NCBI GenBank assembly: GCA_003241845.1
Contig: QBMN01000017.1
Location: 1 to 50,015 of the forward strand
Source of the DNA: Shackletoniella antarctica
GTDB taxonomy: Bacteria > Cyanobacteriota > Cyanobacteriia > Phormidesmidales > Phormidesmidaceae
DNA length: 50,015 nt
Direction: 5' to 3'
A program made the position numbers and the translations under genes. The notes under the pieces are model-generated. The model was not told the DNA's origin. It worked only from the letters and a program-made list of their open reading frames with translations, and did not search any database. Each line of letters opens with the position of its first letter. The first letter of the stretch is position 1. Shown here one piece after another: positions 10,056 through 18,261 of the stretch.

Positions 10056-10086
10056 CATCATCAGGGCCTATCACACATAAGGGGAG

Positions 10087-11478
10087 GTGCGTCTCATGGG
10101 CAGCCCAACCCACCTCATGCATCTAAAGCAAAACATCGAAACCTGGAACCGTTGGCGCAGTGACAACCCAACCATACAACCCGATTTAAGCGAAACCTAC
10201 CTCTGCGCCAGCGCTATCAGCGCGGCCAACCTCAGCGGTGCCAATCTGCACAAGGCCGACCTATACTCAGCCGATCTGTGGGGTGCCGACCTGAGCCATG
10301 CCGATCTGCGGGTGGCCAACCTTAGCAGCGCTAACCTAGTTAACGCCAACCTCGCTGGGGCCAACCTGGCCGAGGCCGAGTTGCTCAGTGCTAACCTCAC
10401 CCAGGCTGACCTGCGCGGCGCTAACCTGCACCGCGCTAACCTCAGCATGACTAACCTGGCGGGGGCCAACCTCACCGGGGCCGACCTCACCGGGGCTAAC
10501 CTCAAGGGGGCCAAGCTCACCAACGCCAATCTCACCAACGCTCGGCTGACCGGGGCTGAGCTAACCGGCATCATGGTCAGCGATGTCGATATTGGCGTGC
10601 TGGCCACCCTCGACCAGGTGACCTGCGACCACATTTACGTGTTGTCTTGCCTCAGTCCTGACCAGGGCGACAGTGGCGAGGTGTCCAACACCTACACCGC
10701 TTACTTTCGGTCGGCTTTGCACCAGTTTTACCAGAGCTTTGTGGAAGCCTGCGACCAGGGTGGCCCTCAGCTTTACCGGGTTGCTTGGCCCTCTACGGGT
10801 ATGCCTTCGACCCTGGATATCTATCTGCAATCGGTAGAGCGCCAGGGCAACGGCGACCTGATGGTGCGGGTGGGGGTGCCTGGGCTTAAGGCACCCCCAC
10901 CGCCTGCGGTAGAAAAGCCCACGGTGCAGCAATTGTTTAGCACCCTGGGCCGGGGCGATTTCTATCGCCAGCAGCTGCAAGCTAAAGCAGACCAGATGGC
11001 CACGGTGCAGCGGCAAAACGACGAGCTGCTGGATCTGCTCAAGGCCATGACCCGGCAAAACGTTTACGTTCAATCAGTTTCTGTAATGGAGAATAGCATC
11101 ATGACTGGGGTATCTAAGTACGACATGCGCGGCGCCAACATCGGCAGCTTTGCCGACACCGTTGAAGCGGGGGGCCAGCAAAAATCGGTGCAGTACAATC
11201 AGCACGCGATGGATACGGTCTCTGACTTTGAACTCGTTATTCAGGTGGAAGAGTTGCTGCAACAGCTGGCCAAGCAGGCCCCCCAGGTGCCCGCCCACCA
11301 GCGGCCCCAGGTGGTGAGCAATGCCCTCCAGAAAAAAGCTCGGGTTAACCCTGAGTTTAAAGCCAGGCTGCTCAAGGCTCTAGAGACGGGCAGCGGCGAG
11401 CTGATTCGGGTGTTTACCCAAAACCCCTACATCAGCATTCCCATGGCCCTGGTCAAAGGCTGGGTATCGGTGGCGTAA
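10087..11478 (+). CDS. Pentapeptide-repeat protein with long non-repeat C-terminal region
   Basis: A(N/D)LXX repeats: SAANLSGANLHKADLYSADLWGADLSHADLRVANLSSANLVNANLAGANL...; start could be GTG 10087 or ATG 10096. Confidence 0.9.
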   Translation: MRLMGSPTHLMHLKQNIETWNRWRSDNPTIQPDLSETYLCASAISAANLSGANLHKADLYSADLWGADLSHADLRVANLSSANLVNANLAGANLAEAELLSANLTQADLRGANLHRANLSMTNLAGANLTGADLTGANLKGAKLTNANLTNARLTGAELTGIMVSDVDIGVLATLDQVTCDHIYVLSCLSPDQGDSGEVSNTYTAYFRSALHQFYQSFVEACDQGGPQLYRVAWPSTGMPSTLDIYLQSVERQGNGDLMVRVGVPGLKAPPPPAVEKPTVQQLFSTLGRGDFYRQQLQAKADQMATVQRQNDELLDLLKAMTRQNVYVQSVSVMENSIMTGVSKYDMRGANIGSFADTVEAGGQQKSVQYNQHAMDTVSDFELVIQVEELLQQLAKQAPQVPAHQRPQVVSNALQKKARVNPEFKARLLKALETGSGELIRVFTQNPYISIPMALVKGWVSVA

Positions 11479-11508
11479 TTTAGTTTAGGGTCTCTTTTGG
11501 GTTATGAG

Positions 11509-11541
11509 TCCCTGGGTTTTTAGAAAACCCAGGGATTTTTT
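11509..11541 (+). terminator. Rho-independent terminator after the pentapeptide gene
   Basis: TCCCTGGGTTTT-tag-AAAACCCAGGGA-TTTTTT. Confidence 0.9.
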
Positions 11542-11548
11542 GTTGGGC

Positions 11549-14500
11549 TTAGGGAGGGCCGATCTGCAATGTGCCGAGGTCAATTAAACCTTCCTGATCG
11601 GGGGCGATTTCAAATTGCAGCGGGGCGCGATCGCGCAGTCTGATCTCATAACGCCCTGGGGTAAACCCCAGCAGGGCAAACCGACCAATGCGGTTGGTAA
11701 ACAGGGGTTGGGCGGCCCAGTCAGCGTCTGACAACGAGACCACCTCGCCCGCCTGCAACCCCAGGGGTGCCCCGGCCTCATCCACCAGCACGCCCCGGAC
11801 AAAGGCCGAAGCTTCGGTACCGGCCATGATGAGCGTACCGCTGCGGTAGCTGGGCATAACCACATACTCATCGGTGCCCAGGTCGTAGCCTAGGGGGGCC
11901 TCTGGGGCGTCGAGCCGCACCCGCGAGACGTAGTAGGGCTGGAGATCGGGCAGCACCGCTGGGCCAAACCCATCGACGACGGCCCCGTAGCCATCCTGGC
12001 TGGGGTTGACCCCAATGGTTTGCCCCCGCCAGCGATCGCGCGGCACCACCAGCACAAAGCTGTTGGTAATTGGGCGCGACCAGCCAAAGTGGCCATCGGC
12101 AAACACCAGGGCGGTACCAAAGGTGAGACGAGTGGTGTTGCTGATGTTGTTGCTAGTAGTGGCCCCCGCCCCCGTAGGCCAGGAGACATCGTGAGTCAGG
12201 CCCAGATCAAAGCGATAGTCGCTGTAGGTCAGCCGCCCCGACACATCGTAACCCTGGCTGCCCCGATTGAGATCGACCGCTAGACCTGGGCTCTGCAGTC
12301 TGCGATCGGGGCTGCGGCTCCACGACAGGCGATTGCTGATCGCCTCGGTGCTGCTCACTGTGGTGTTGAGTGCCAGCGACTGGCGGCGCTGGGGCATCAG
12401 CCAAGATAAGCCTAAAAAGGCGCGAGTTTCATCTTGGCCCTGCTGATTGCGGCTGTGGTTGAGGTTGACACTGCCGCTGAGGCCGTTGCCCAGCGATCGC
12501 GACAGCCCCAGGTTAGCGGTGTAGCTATCAGGCCCATCTCGCCCCAGGCGATAGCCGCCACCAATATTCAAGCTGGTGTTGTCAAAAATACGCTGACTGT
12601 AAGATGCCGACAGGCTGAGCCAGTCGGGGCTGGGGCTTAGGGAGCCAAAGGTAGTGAAGCGATCGCCCCGGTACTCTGCCGCAATTCGCAGCGATCGGTT
12701 AGTGGCGTCTTGGGGGCTGGGGGGTAGTTCATACTGCAACCGCATGGCCAGGCCGGTGCCCAGTTCGCTGGTGTGGCTGGCCGCCACATCCCAACCCCAG
12801 TTGCCCACCGCCGACGCCCACACCCCATCGGTTTCCAACATTTGATAGGAGGGCGTGAGTTGCGCATAGCCCCCCAGAGTCACGGTGGGGCTGACTCCCC
12901 AGCGATGGGCCAGGGCCAGCTGCGGCTCCTCCCACTGGTACTGTCGCTGCCCGCTCAGAGTGCGGGTGGGGAACCCCAGATTGTAAGAAAACTGCTGCAA
13001 CCCCGGTGCCAACAAATTACCGGCCAGGGCGGTGGCAAAGTCGAGGCGCTGCACCTGCCCCAGGTCATCGGTAATGACCAGCTGAATATCGTTGGCCCCG
13101 GTGCTCAGGGCCAGGTTGCGAATGTCTTGAGGCCCCGCCTCCAGCTGCAACTGCTGCACCCTGACCCCGTTAATGTAAATTTCTACTCTGGCAGGCCGCT
13201 CTAAAAAGAAGGTAAATTCTCCGGTGGGGCGGGTAATGCGATAGGGCTGCAAGCTGTAGTTGCGAGACACTGAGATACCGCCCAGCGGCACCACCGTCTG
13301 AAACGCACCACTCACCGGAATCGACAAATCCCCCGCTATGTAGCGCAGAGCATTGACCGGGTCGTCGTGCACCAATCGCACATCGCCCCGACTAAACCCC
13401 GGAGCGCCTCCTTCAATTGCGTTGGCTCGACCCTCTAGCACCCAGCCCGATAGATTTAGCGCCCCATCGAAGGCAATGCGCAGGGGCTGCCGTCCGGTGC
13501 TCCCCGAGCCTGACCAAACAATATCTTCGCCAGCCAAAATATTGAGGTACCCGCTGACGGTGCTCACGGGCAGGGCATCCGCCGCTTCGGGAGGCAACCC
13601 AGCGACCCCCACCACATTGGTGCGCCGCAGCGCCGCCGGAATTTGTAGATAGAGCTCTAGCTGAGTTTGATCAAACACAACCGCAATGCCCAACTGTTGC
13701 AGCTGGGCTAGGGGTAAGTAGCCATCGCTATCGACGATCGCCGCCAGCTGGCTCTGCAAGTCTGGCCGCAAAATCGACGCTGTTTTGTCAAGCACCGGGG
13801 CGGCCTGTACCTGGCTGGCACTGCCCTCGGCGATCACCACGATCGCCTGCCCCTGGGGCTGATCGTTAATGAAAAAGGGCACAGCAATAGCCTGATCCTG
13901 CGGCGGGGGGCGGCCAAATACCCGCTCAAACAGTTCAGCCTCGGTTTCAGCCGATTCCTCTGTAGGTTCTGAAGGCGGTGCTTCGGTAAGGGTGGCGTCC
14001 CCTGGTTCTGCAATCGGGGTTTCAGCCTCGGCAGAAGGAGGTGCAGGTTCTGACTGAGGAGTCTCAGACTTAGGTACTGCTGGCACTGAGACTCCAGACT
14101 CTGGTGTGGCGTTTTCAGTCTGTCTTTCAGCTCCTACCGTAGGATCTGCTGGTTGTGAATTGGGCCTTTGAGATTGTGAAGTCAGGTTCTCAGGCTCTAA
14201 GGCCAGTTTCTCAAGCTCCGAAACAGCCCCAGAGCTAGGGTTTTCGGGCTCTGAACTAGGAACCGGAGGCTGTGGCACGGCAGAATAGGCGATAGCCGCT
14301 ACCTTTGGACTCCAAGCAGCCTGGCTAGCGACCAGACCGAGTTCTGGCAGGCTGGGGCGGTTATACCCTTGAGCACCAGGGTGCATCGAGTTAGCATTTT
14401 TGGTTTGGGCAGCAGCGGATTGAGGCTCTGAAAGCTGGTGTCCAACCGGGGCAGCCGTCTGAATCGTCGCCTCTGCTAACGAAGGGAAAGTTGCTATTGC

Positions 14501-14746
14501 CAGGGGCTGTCGGGCCGTAGAAAACGACGGTTGCGGAGCGGGTAAACCAGAGACTAAGGCATGGCCCCCAGCCGCTTCAGGGGTGGGAGCCACGGCAATC
14601 TGGGGTGGTGTTAGGGCTTCAGCCGCAGCCGTAAGCGCAGACTCTGCCGGGGGGGGAGGTAATGGATTGACCGGCAGAGTCGCCGTTGTTGCCGTGAGGA
14701 GATAGGGCGTTAACACGGGGCAGGGGGCGCGTTGTAACCAGCGCAC
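11549..14746 (-). CDS. Fimbrial/pilus outer-membrane usher protein with Pro/Glu/Ser-rich N-terminal extension
   Basis: Usher-like beta-barrel features: GDLSIPVSGAFQTVVPLGGISVSRNYSLQPYRITRPTGEFTFFLERPARVEIYINGVRVQQLQLEAGPQDIRNLALSTGANDIQLVITDDLGQVQ; C-terminal region GEFVRGVLVDEAGAPLGLQAGEVVSL...RIGRFALLGFTPGRYEIRL. Start is a GTG codon; true start uncertain. Confidence 0.85.
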   Translation of the reverse strand: MRWLQRAPCPVLTPYLLTATTATLPVNPLPPPPAESALTAAAEALTPPQIAVAPTPEAAGGHALVSGLPAPQPSFSTARQPLAIATFPSLAEATIQTAAPVGHQLSEPQSAAAQTKNANSMHPGAQGYNRPSLPELGLVASQAAWSPKVAAIAYSAVPQPPVPSSEPENPSSGAVSELEKLALEPENLTSQSQRPNSQPADPTVGAERQTENATPESGVSVPAVPKSETPQSEPAPPSAEAETPIAEPGDATLTEAPPSEPTEESAETEAELFERVFGRPPPQDQAIAVPFFINDQPQGQAIVVIAEGSASQVQAAPVLDKTASILRPDLQSQLAAIVDSDGYLPLAQLQQLGIAVVFDQTQLELYLQIPAALRRTNVVGVAGLPPEAADALPVSTVSGYLNILAGEDIVWSGSGSTGRQPLRIAFDGALNLSGWVLEGRANAIEGGAPGFSRGDVRLVHDDPVNALRYIAGDLSIPVSGAFQTVVPLGGISVSRNYSLQPYRITRPTGEFTFFLERPARVEIYINGVRVQQLQLEAGPQDIRNLALSTGANDIQLVITDDLGQVQRLDFATALAGNLLAPGLQQFSYNLGFPTRTLSGQRQYQWEEPQLALAHRWGVSPTVTLGGYAQLTPSYQMLETDGVWASAVGNWGWDVAASHTSELGTGLAMRLQYELPPSPQDATNRSLRIAAEYRGDRFTTFGSLSPSPDWLSLSASYSQRIFDNTSLNIGGGYRLGRDGPDSYTANLGLSRSLGNGLSGSVNLNHSRNQQGQDETRAFLGLSWLMPQRRQSLALNTTVSSTEAISNRLSWSRSPDRRLQSPGLAVDLNRGSQGYDVSGRLTYSDYRFDLGLTHDVSWPTGAGATTSNNISNTTRLTFGTALVFADGHFGWSRPITNSFVLVVPRDRWRGQTIGVNPSQDGYGAVVDGFGPAVLPDLQPYYVSRVRLDAPEAPLGYDLGTDEYVVMPSYRSGTLIMAGTEASAFVRGVLVDEAGAPLGLQAGEVVSLSDADWAAQPLFTNRIGRFALLGFTPGRYEIRLRDRAPLQFEIAPDQEGLIDLGTLQIGPP

Positions 14747-14880
14747 AGAGGGGTATAGCCATTGCTACTGAAGACCAGCCGAAGACAGCGCTTTTGGGGT
14801 GGCGATCGCGAGCCAGATAGCGTCTCAAGGTTTGGCATTGCCAGCTCCTGAGCCATCTGGCCCGCGCTATGGGGCAGGGT

Positions 14881-15660
14881 TTATCGCAGATCAAAGGTGG
14901 CGGTAACTGGCCCCACCGGCAACCCGGCGGGCCAGGGCACGGTAAACTGCCGCTGGTTTTGGGCTAGCAGGTTTTCGCCGCTTACCCCTTGCAGTTGCTC
15001 GGGGTTGAGGGTCACCGTCTGCCCGCCTGCCCCTGAGGTTAGGGAAAGGTGCAGGCCAGTCAGCAGTTGATGGGCCGTACCCTGGTTATGAAACTGCACC
15101 ACCAGAGCATCTTGGCCGTTGATGTTTTGATGGCTGGCGCTTTCGAGCACCACATTGGAGCTGACGCCTCGGGGGGTAACGTAGAGAGACGCCACATAGT
15201 TATAGACGGCGCTAATTCTCACCACCGCAGTAGTGACCTCAACTTCAGGCTCGTCGAAAGCAATGGACAACTGCTCAGCAATTAGTCGAAAGGGTAGTTC
15301 GTGCGTGAGGTCAGACTCGCCCAGCCAGGTAACGCGCACGGTTTGTACCTGGCCCGGTTGCAGCAAAATTTGGGGTGGGTAAACCACAAAATCATCTTCT
15401 GCATCGGGGCGGGTTTCTCTGCCGTTCAAATCCATCTGGCGTTCGGTGACGCGAATTTCAATTGCTACAGGCTCATCGCCTGTGCTGCGCACCTGAAATG
15501 AGCCGGTGGAGCGCGCGCCGCTGGGTGAGAGAGTGAGGCTAGAGGGCGAGAGCTGGTAACTAGCATCGGCCCAACTGGGTGGGGCTATCAAAGCCCCGGC
15601 CCCCAGTAAAAGTGAGGCTAGACAGCCGATGGATGCCAATGTCTGTGTCAAAGTTTTCAT
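14881..15660 (-). CDS. Periplasmic pilus chaperone (PapD-like)
   Basis: Signal peptide, then SYQLSPSSLTLSPSGARSTGSFQVRSTGDEPVAIEIRVTERQMDLNGRE...DDFVVYPPQILLQPGQVQTVRVTWLGES..ELPFRLIAEQL. Confidence 0.87.
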   Translation of the reverse strand: MKTLTQTLASIGCLASLLLGAGALIAPPSWADASYQLSPSSLTLSPSGARSTGSFQVRSTGDEPVAIEIRVTERQMDLNGRETRPDAEDDFVVYPPQILLQPGQVQTVRVTWLGESDLTHELPFRLIAEQLSIAFDEPEVEVTTAVVRISAVYNYVASLYVTPRGVSSNVVLESASHQNINGQDALVVQFHNQGTAHQLLTGLHLSLTSGAGGQTVTLNPEQLQGVSGENLLAQNQRQFTVPWPAGLPVGPVTATFDLR

Positions 15661-15831
15661 GTCAATTCTCCATGGAGTGCTGCGGAGAGACTGGGCTTAA
15701 AATTGCTGAAAGAATGCGGTAAATCAACCCTGGATTTTGTAGCTAACCACTGGGTTAATAGTGCCCCTTTTCTTAGCAATTTATCTATCTCTCCAGGGAA
15801 TTTAAGAGAAATAGCACGATTGATTTATTTT

Positions 15832-16290
15832 CTATTGATTAACGAGGGTAAATACCAACGTATCTGAGTAAGAGCCGGATGGCTTACCGTCGATGTCGCT
15901 GGCTAGCATGGTGGCCTGCACAGACAGAGTACAGCCTGTGTCACAGGTTAGGGCAGATTTGGTTAGAGCCGTAACATCTTCACCGCTGGTCAGGCTGCTA
16001 ACTTGGACACCATCAATAATTAAGGTATAGGGAACAGCCGATGGATGGGTAACATGGCGAAGGGTGCCGCGCTCGGTTGATCGAACCTTTAAAATCCATC
16101 CATTTGGGCTGTCAGACTGCACTTGCACAACACCTAAGTCTTGATTGAGGTTGCCAGCACTGGGATTGAGGGTGAAGGTAGTGCTGGGGGTGTAGTCAAC
16201 AATGCCTAAAGCAAAAGCCGCTGCTGGAAATAGCATGCTTAGCCCCATCGTGGCAGGAATAAGCCAGTTCAAGAGGTGATAATTTCGCAT
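15832..16290 (-). CDS. Small secreted protein, putative chaperone-usher pilus subunit (Cys pair present)
   Basis: Signal peptide; SAGNLNQDLGVVQVQSDSPNGWILKVRSTERGTL...GSYSDTLVFTLVNQ C-terminus; ATG at 16290 preceded by GAGGG. Confidence 0.7.
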   Translation of the reverse strand: MRNYHLLNWLIPATMGLSMLFPAAAFALGIVDYTPSTTFTLNPSAGNLNQDLGVVQVQSDSPNGWILKVRSTERGTLRHVTHPSAVPYTLIIDGVQVSSLTSGEDVTALTKSALTCDTGCTLSVQATMLASDIDGKPSGSYSDTLVFTLVNQ

Positions 16291-16400
16291 TTTATGCCCT
16301 CTAAAACACATTCATTATGTGGAGATACCCTAGAGCACCTCCACATAACTTAGTGATTAAATCAGACCGTTAAGCTAGCTCTAAATTCCTCAAGGAAGGA

Positions 16401-16973
16401 TTATTTAGAGGTAAGGGTGAAGCTCAAGGTATCGGTGTAGGTGCCAGTCGGAAGACCCGCCAAAGCTACCGATGTCGTACCACCATCAACAGTTCCAGTG
16501 GCTGCGATAGTAGCGCTAACAGCGCTATTTACTACCGCCGTTGCAACAGCTTCGGTGTGGGGTGCATCAACCAGGGTCTGACTCGCTAAAGTGGGGTCAG
16601 CTAGCGAAGGAGTTGCACCAAACGCGGCAAGCGAGTCAGCTACAGTTAGATCTGAATAGGTGATATACACGTTAGCAGGAGTAGTAGCATCCTGATTCTG
16701 CAACTCCCCGGCATTTGTAGACGTGACCACTACAGTCCACCCCTGAGGATCATTATTCCGAACGTTCAGGCTACCCATTGCGAAAGATCCAGTGGTAAGA
16801 GTCGTTGATGCTGCAGCAGTAGGTAGGGTGAAGGTAAGTGTGCTGATGGGCGCGATATTACCACCTACTTCGCCACTAGCTGTTTGAGCTAGGGCAGCAG
16901 GGCCAGCGAGTAGAGATGCACCGACGAGCAGGCTGGAAGCGATTAGGGTATTACGGAAGGTTTTAGCAAACAT
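16401..16973 (-). CDS. Small secreted protein, putative major chaperone-usher pilus subunit (no Cys in mature part)
   Basis: Signal peptide ending AALAQ; GSLNVRNNDPQGWTVVVTSTNAGEL...GTYTDTLSFTLTSK; paralogous pattern to the downstream ORF. Confidence 0.7.
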   Translation of the reverse strand: MFAKTFRNTLIASSLLVGASLLAGPAALAQTASGEVGGNIAPISTLTFTLPTAAASTTLTTGSFAMGSLNVRNNDPQGWTVVVTSTNAGELQNQDATTPANVYITYSDLTVADSLAAFGATPSLADPTLASQTLVDAPHTEAVATAVVNSAVSATIAATGTVDGGTTSVALAGLPTGTYTDTLSFTLTSK

Positions 16974-17353
16974 GATGGGTCTCCTGAAGTGGCAAGTTTT
17001 GCCTGAAGTGAGTTTGTTTGCAGGGGCAAATAATGCTCCTGCGGGGTTTTGTGCTGGTTGGGCTTTAGCAAGGTTCCCTGATTACGAGAAGAGGGATTGC
17101 CTTACCGCTGACCGGCAACGTAATAGGCTGCACAGTTAGAAAGAGAAGATCTGATGAGAGAGGCAGCGAGGTCGCTAACTTTAATTTTGTAGCGGTTGAT
17201 TGGCTCGTTGGCTCACAATCAGGTTTTTCTCTTTCCTTCATGTTTACTACCATAGAGAGTCAAACCCCATTCACCTATGCTAATTGCACCTATTTTCTAG
17301 TAGTTAAATTTTCGTTTTTGCGTATTTTTATCGAGACAAGTAGCGACAAAGAG

Positions 17354-17659
17354 CATCAAGCTTCAGGGTAATCGCATCTTATTTCGTATGAACGCTAGCA
17401 GACACAGTCAAATGCATATGAGACGAGAGGTCAAAAATGCTCAAATTTAGAGAAAATCAGTCTTATACCACAGAGTGTCAAGAAAAATAGTGTTCTACGC
17501 TTCATTAATGGCCTTTTATATGGCCCAGGAATCAGTCTCGGCATGAGGCCAGTCATAATCATGGCCTAAAACCAGTGAATCTGCGCTCTTCTCAGAAAGT
17601 GTGCAATTTGTCTGTATCGCAATTAGCCAATTTAGATGCGATTACCCTGCATCAAGCTT
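17354..17659. mobile_element. MITE / solo IS-end element, 286 bp (17364-17649) with 10-bp target duplications
   Basis: CATCAAGCTT|CAGGGTAATCGCATCT ... AGATGCGATTACCCTG|CATCAAGCTT: 16-bp perfect TIR flanked by identical 10-bp direct repeats; no ORF inside. Confidence 0.87.
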
Positions 17660-17920
17660 AATCTGTTTTAACCTGGCAAAAAATTTGTCGAACGATAATT
17701 AAAAAAATAACTCTAATCAACCTTATGTCAACAATATTAAACACCTTCCGGATTGTCAAAAACCTGCTTTTTGAATCCCAACCCTCGGTTTACACCAGGC
17801 CAATTTCAGGGTCTATGGTTTTCCCTTAGGCAAAACTCACTTCTGAAGTTTAGCTTTGGTTTGTGTAGGGATATTAAACCCTTCCGGATTTGTAAAAGGC
17901 CGTATGCAACGGTTTGGTAA

Positions 17921-18142
17921 TCCCCCCTGCCCCCCTTAAAAAGGGGGGTTCGAGTCCGATTCAAAGTCCCCCTTTTTAAGGGGGATTTAGGGGGATCACT
18001 AGGTTTAGCCGGTAGTTCCCCAACCTCTATTCGATCCCCCCTGCCCCCCTTAAAAAGGGGGGTCTGAGTCCGATTAAAAGTCCCCCTTTTTAAGGGGGAT
18101 TTAGGGGGATCACTAGGTTTAGCCGGTAGTCTCCCAACCTCT
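17921..18142. repeat. Tandem duplication, period 114 bp, of a hairpin-rich intergenic repeat (CCCCCTTTTTAAGGGGGATTTAGGGGGATC type)
   Basis: 17921-18028 and 18035-18142 are near-identical; each contains ccccccttaaaaagggggg and ccccctttttaaggggg. Confidence 0.93.
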
Positions 18143-18191
18143 AGATGCGCCCCACAGAAGCCCGTGGGGAGAAAGACTTTGAACTCTGGCT

Positions 18192-18216
18192 CCCCTTCTC
18201 CCGGCGGGAGAAGGGG
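18192..18216. repeat. Palindromic hairpin CCCCTTCTCCCG-g-CGGGAGAAGGGG
   Basis: 12-bp perfect inverted repeat; related sequence (cccctctcccagcgggagagggg) at window positions 2-24. Confidence 0.8.
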
Positions 18217-18261
18217 CTGGGGGATGAGGGGGGCAACCTTGCAACCGTGGGATGCCCCCGC

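Noticed and set aside
12020-13652. Plus-strand ORFs opposite the usher gene
   Set aside because: Shadow frames without domain signal.
17065-17253. 62-aa minus-strand ORF upstream of the pilus operon
   Set aside because: No recognisable features, AT-rich spacer context.
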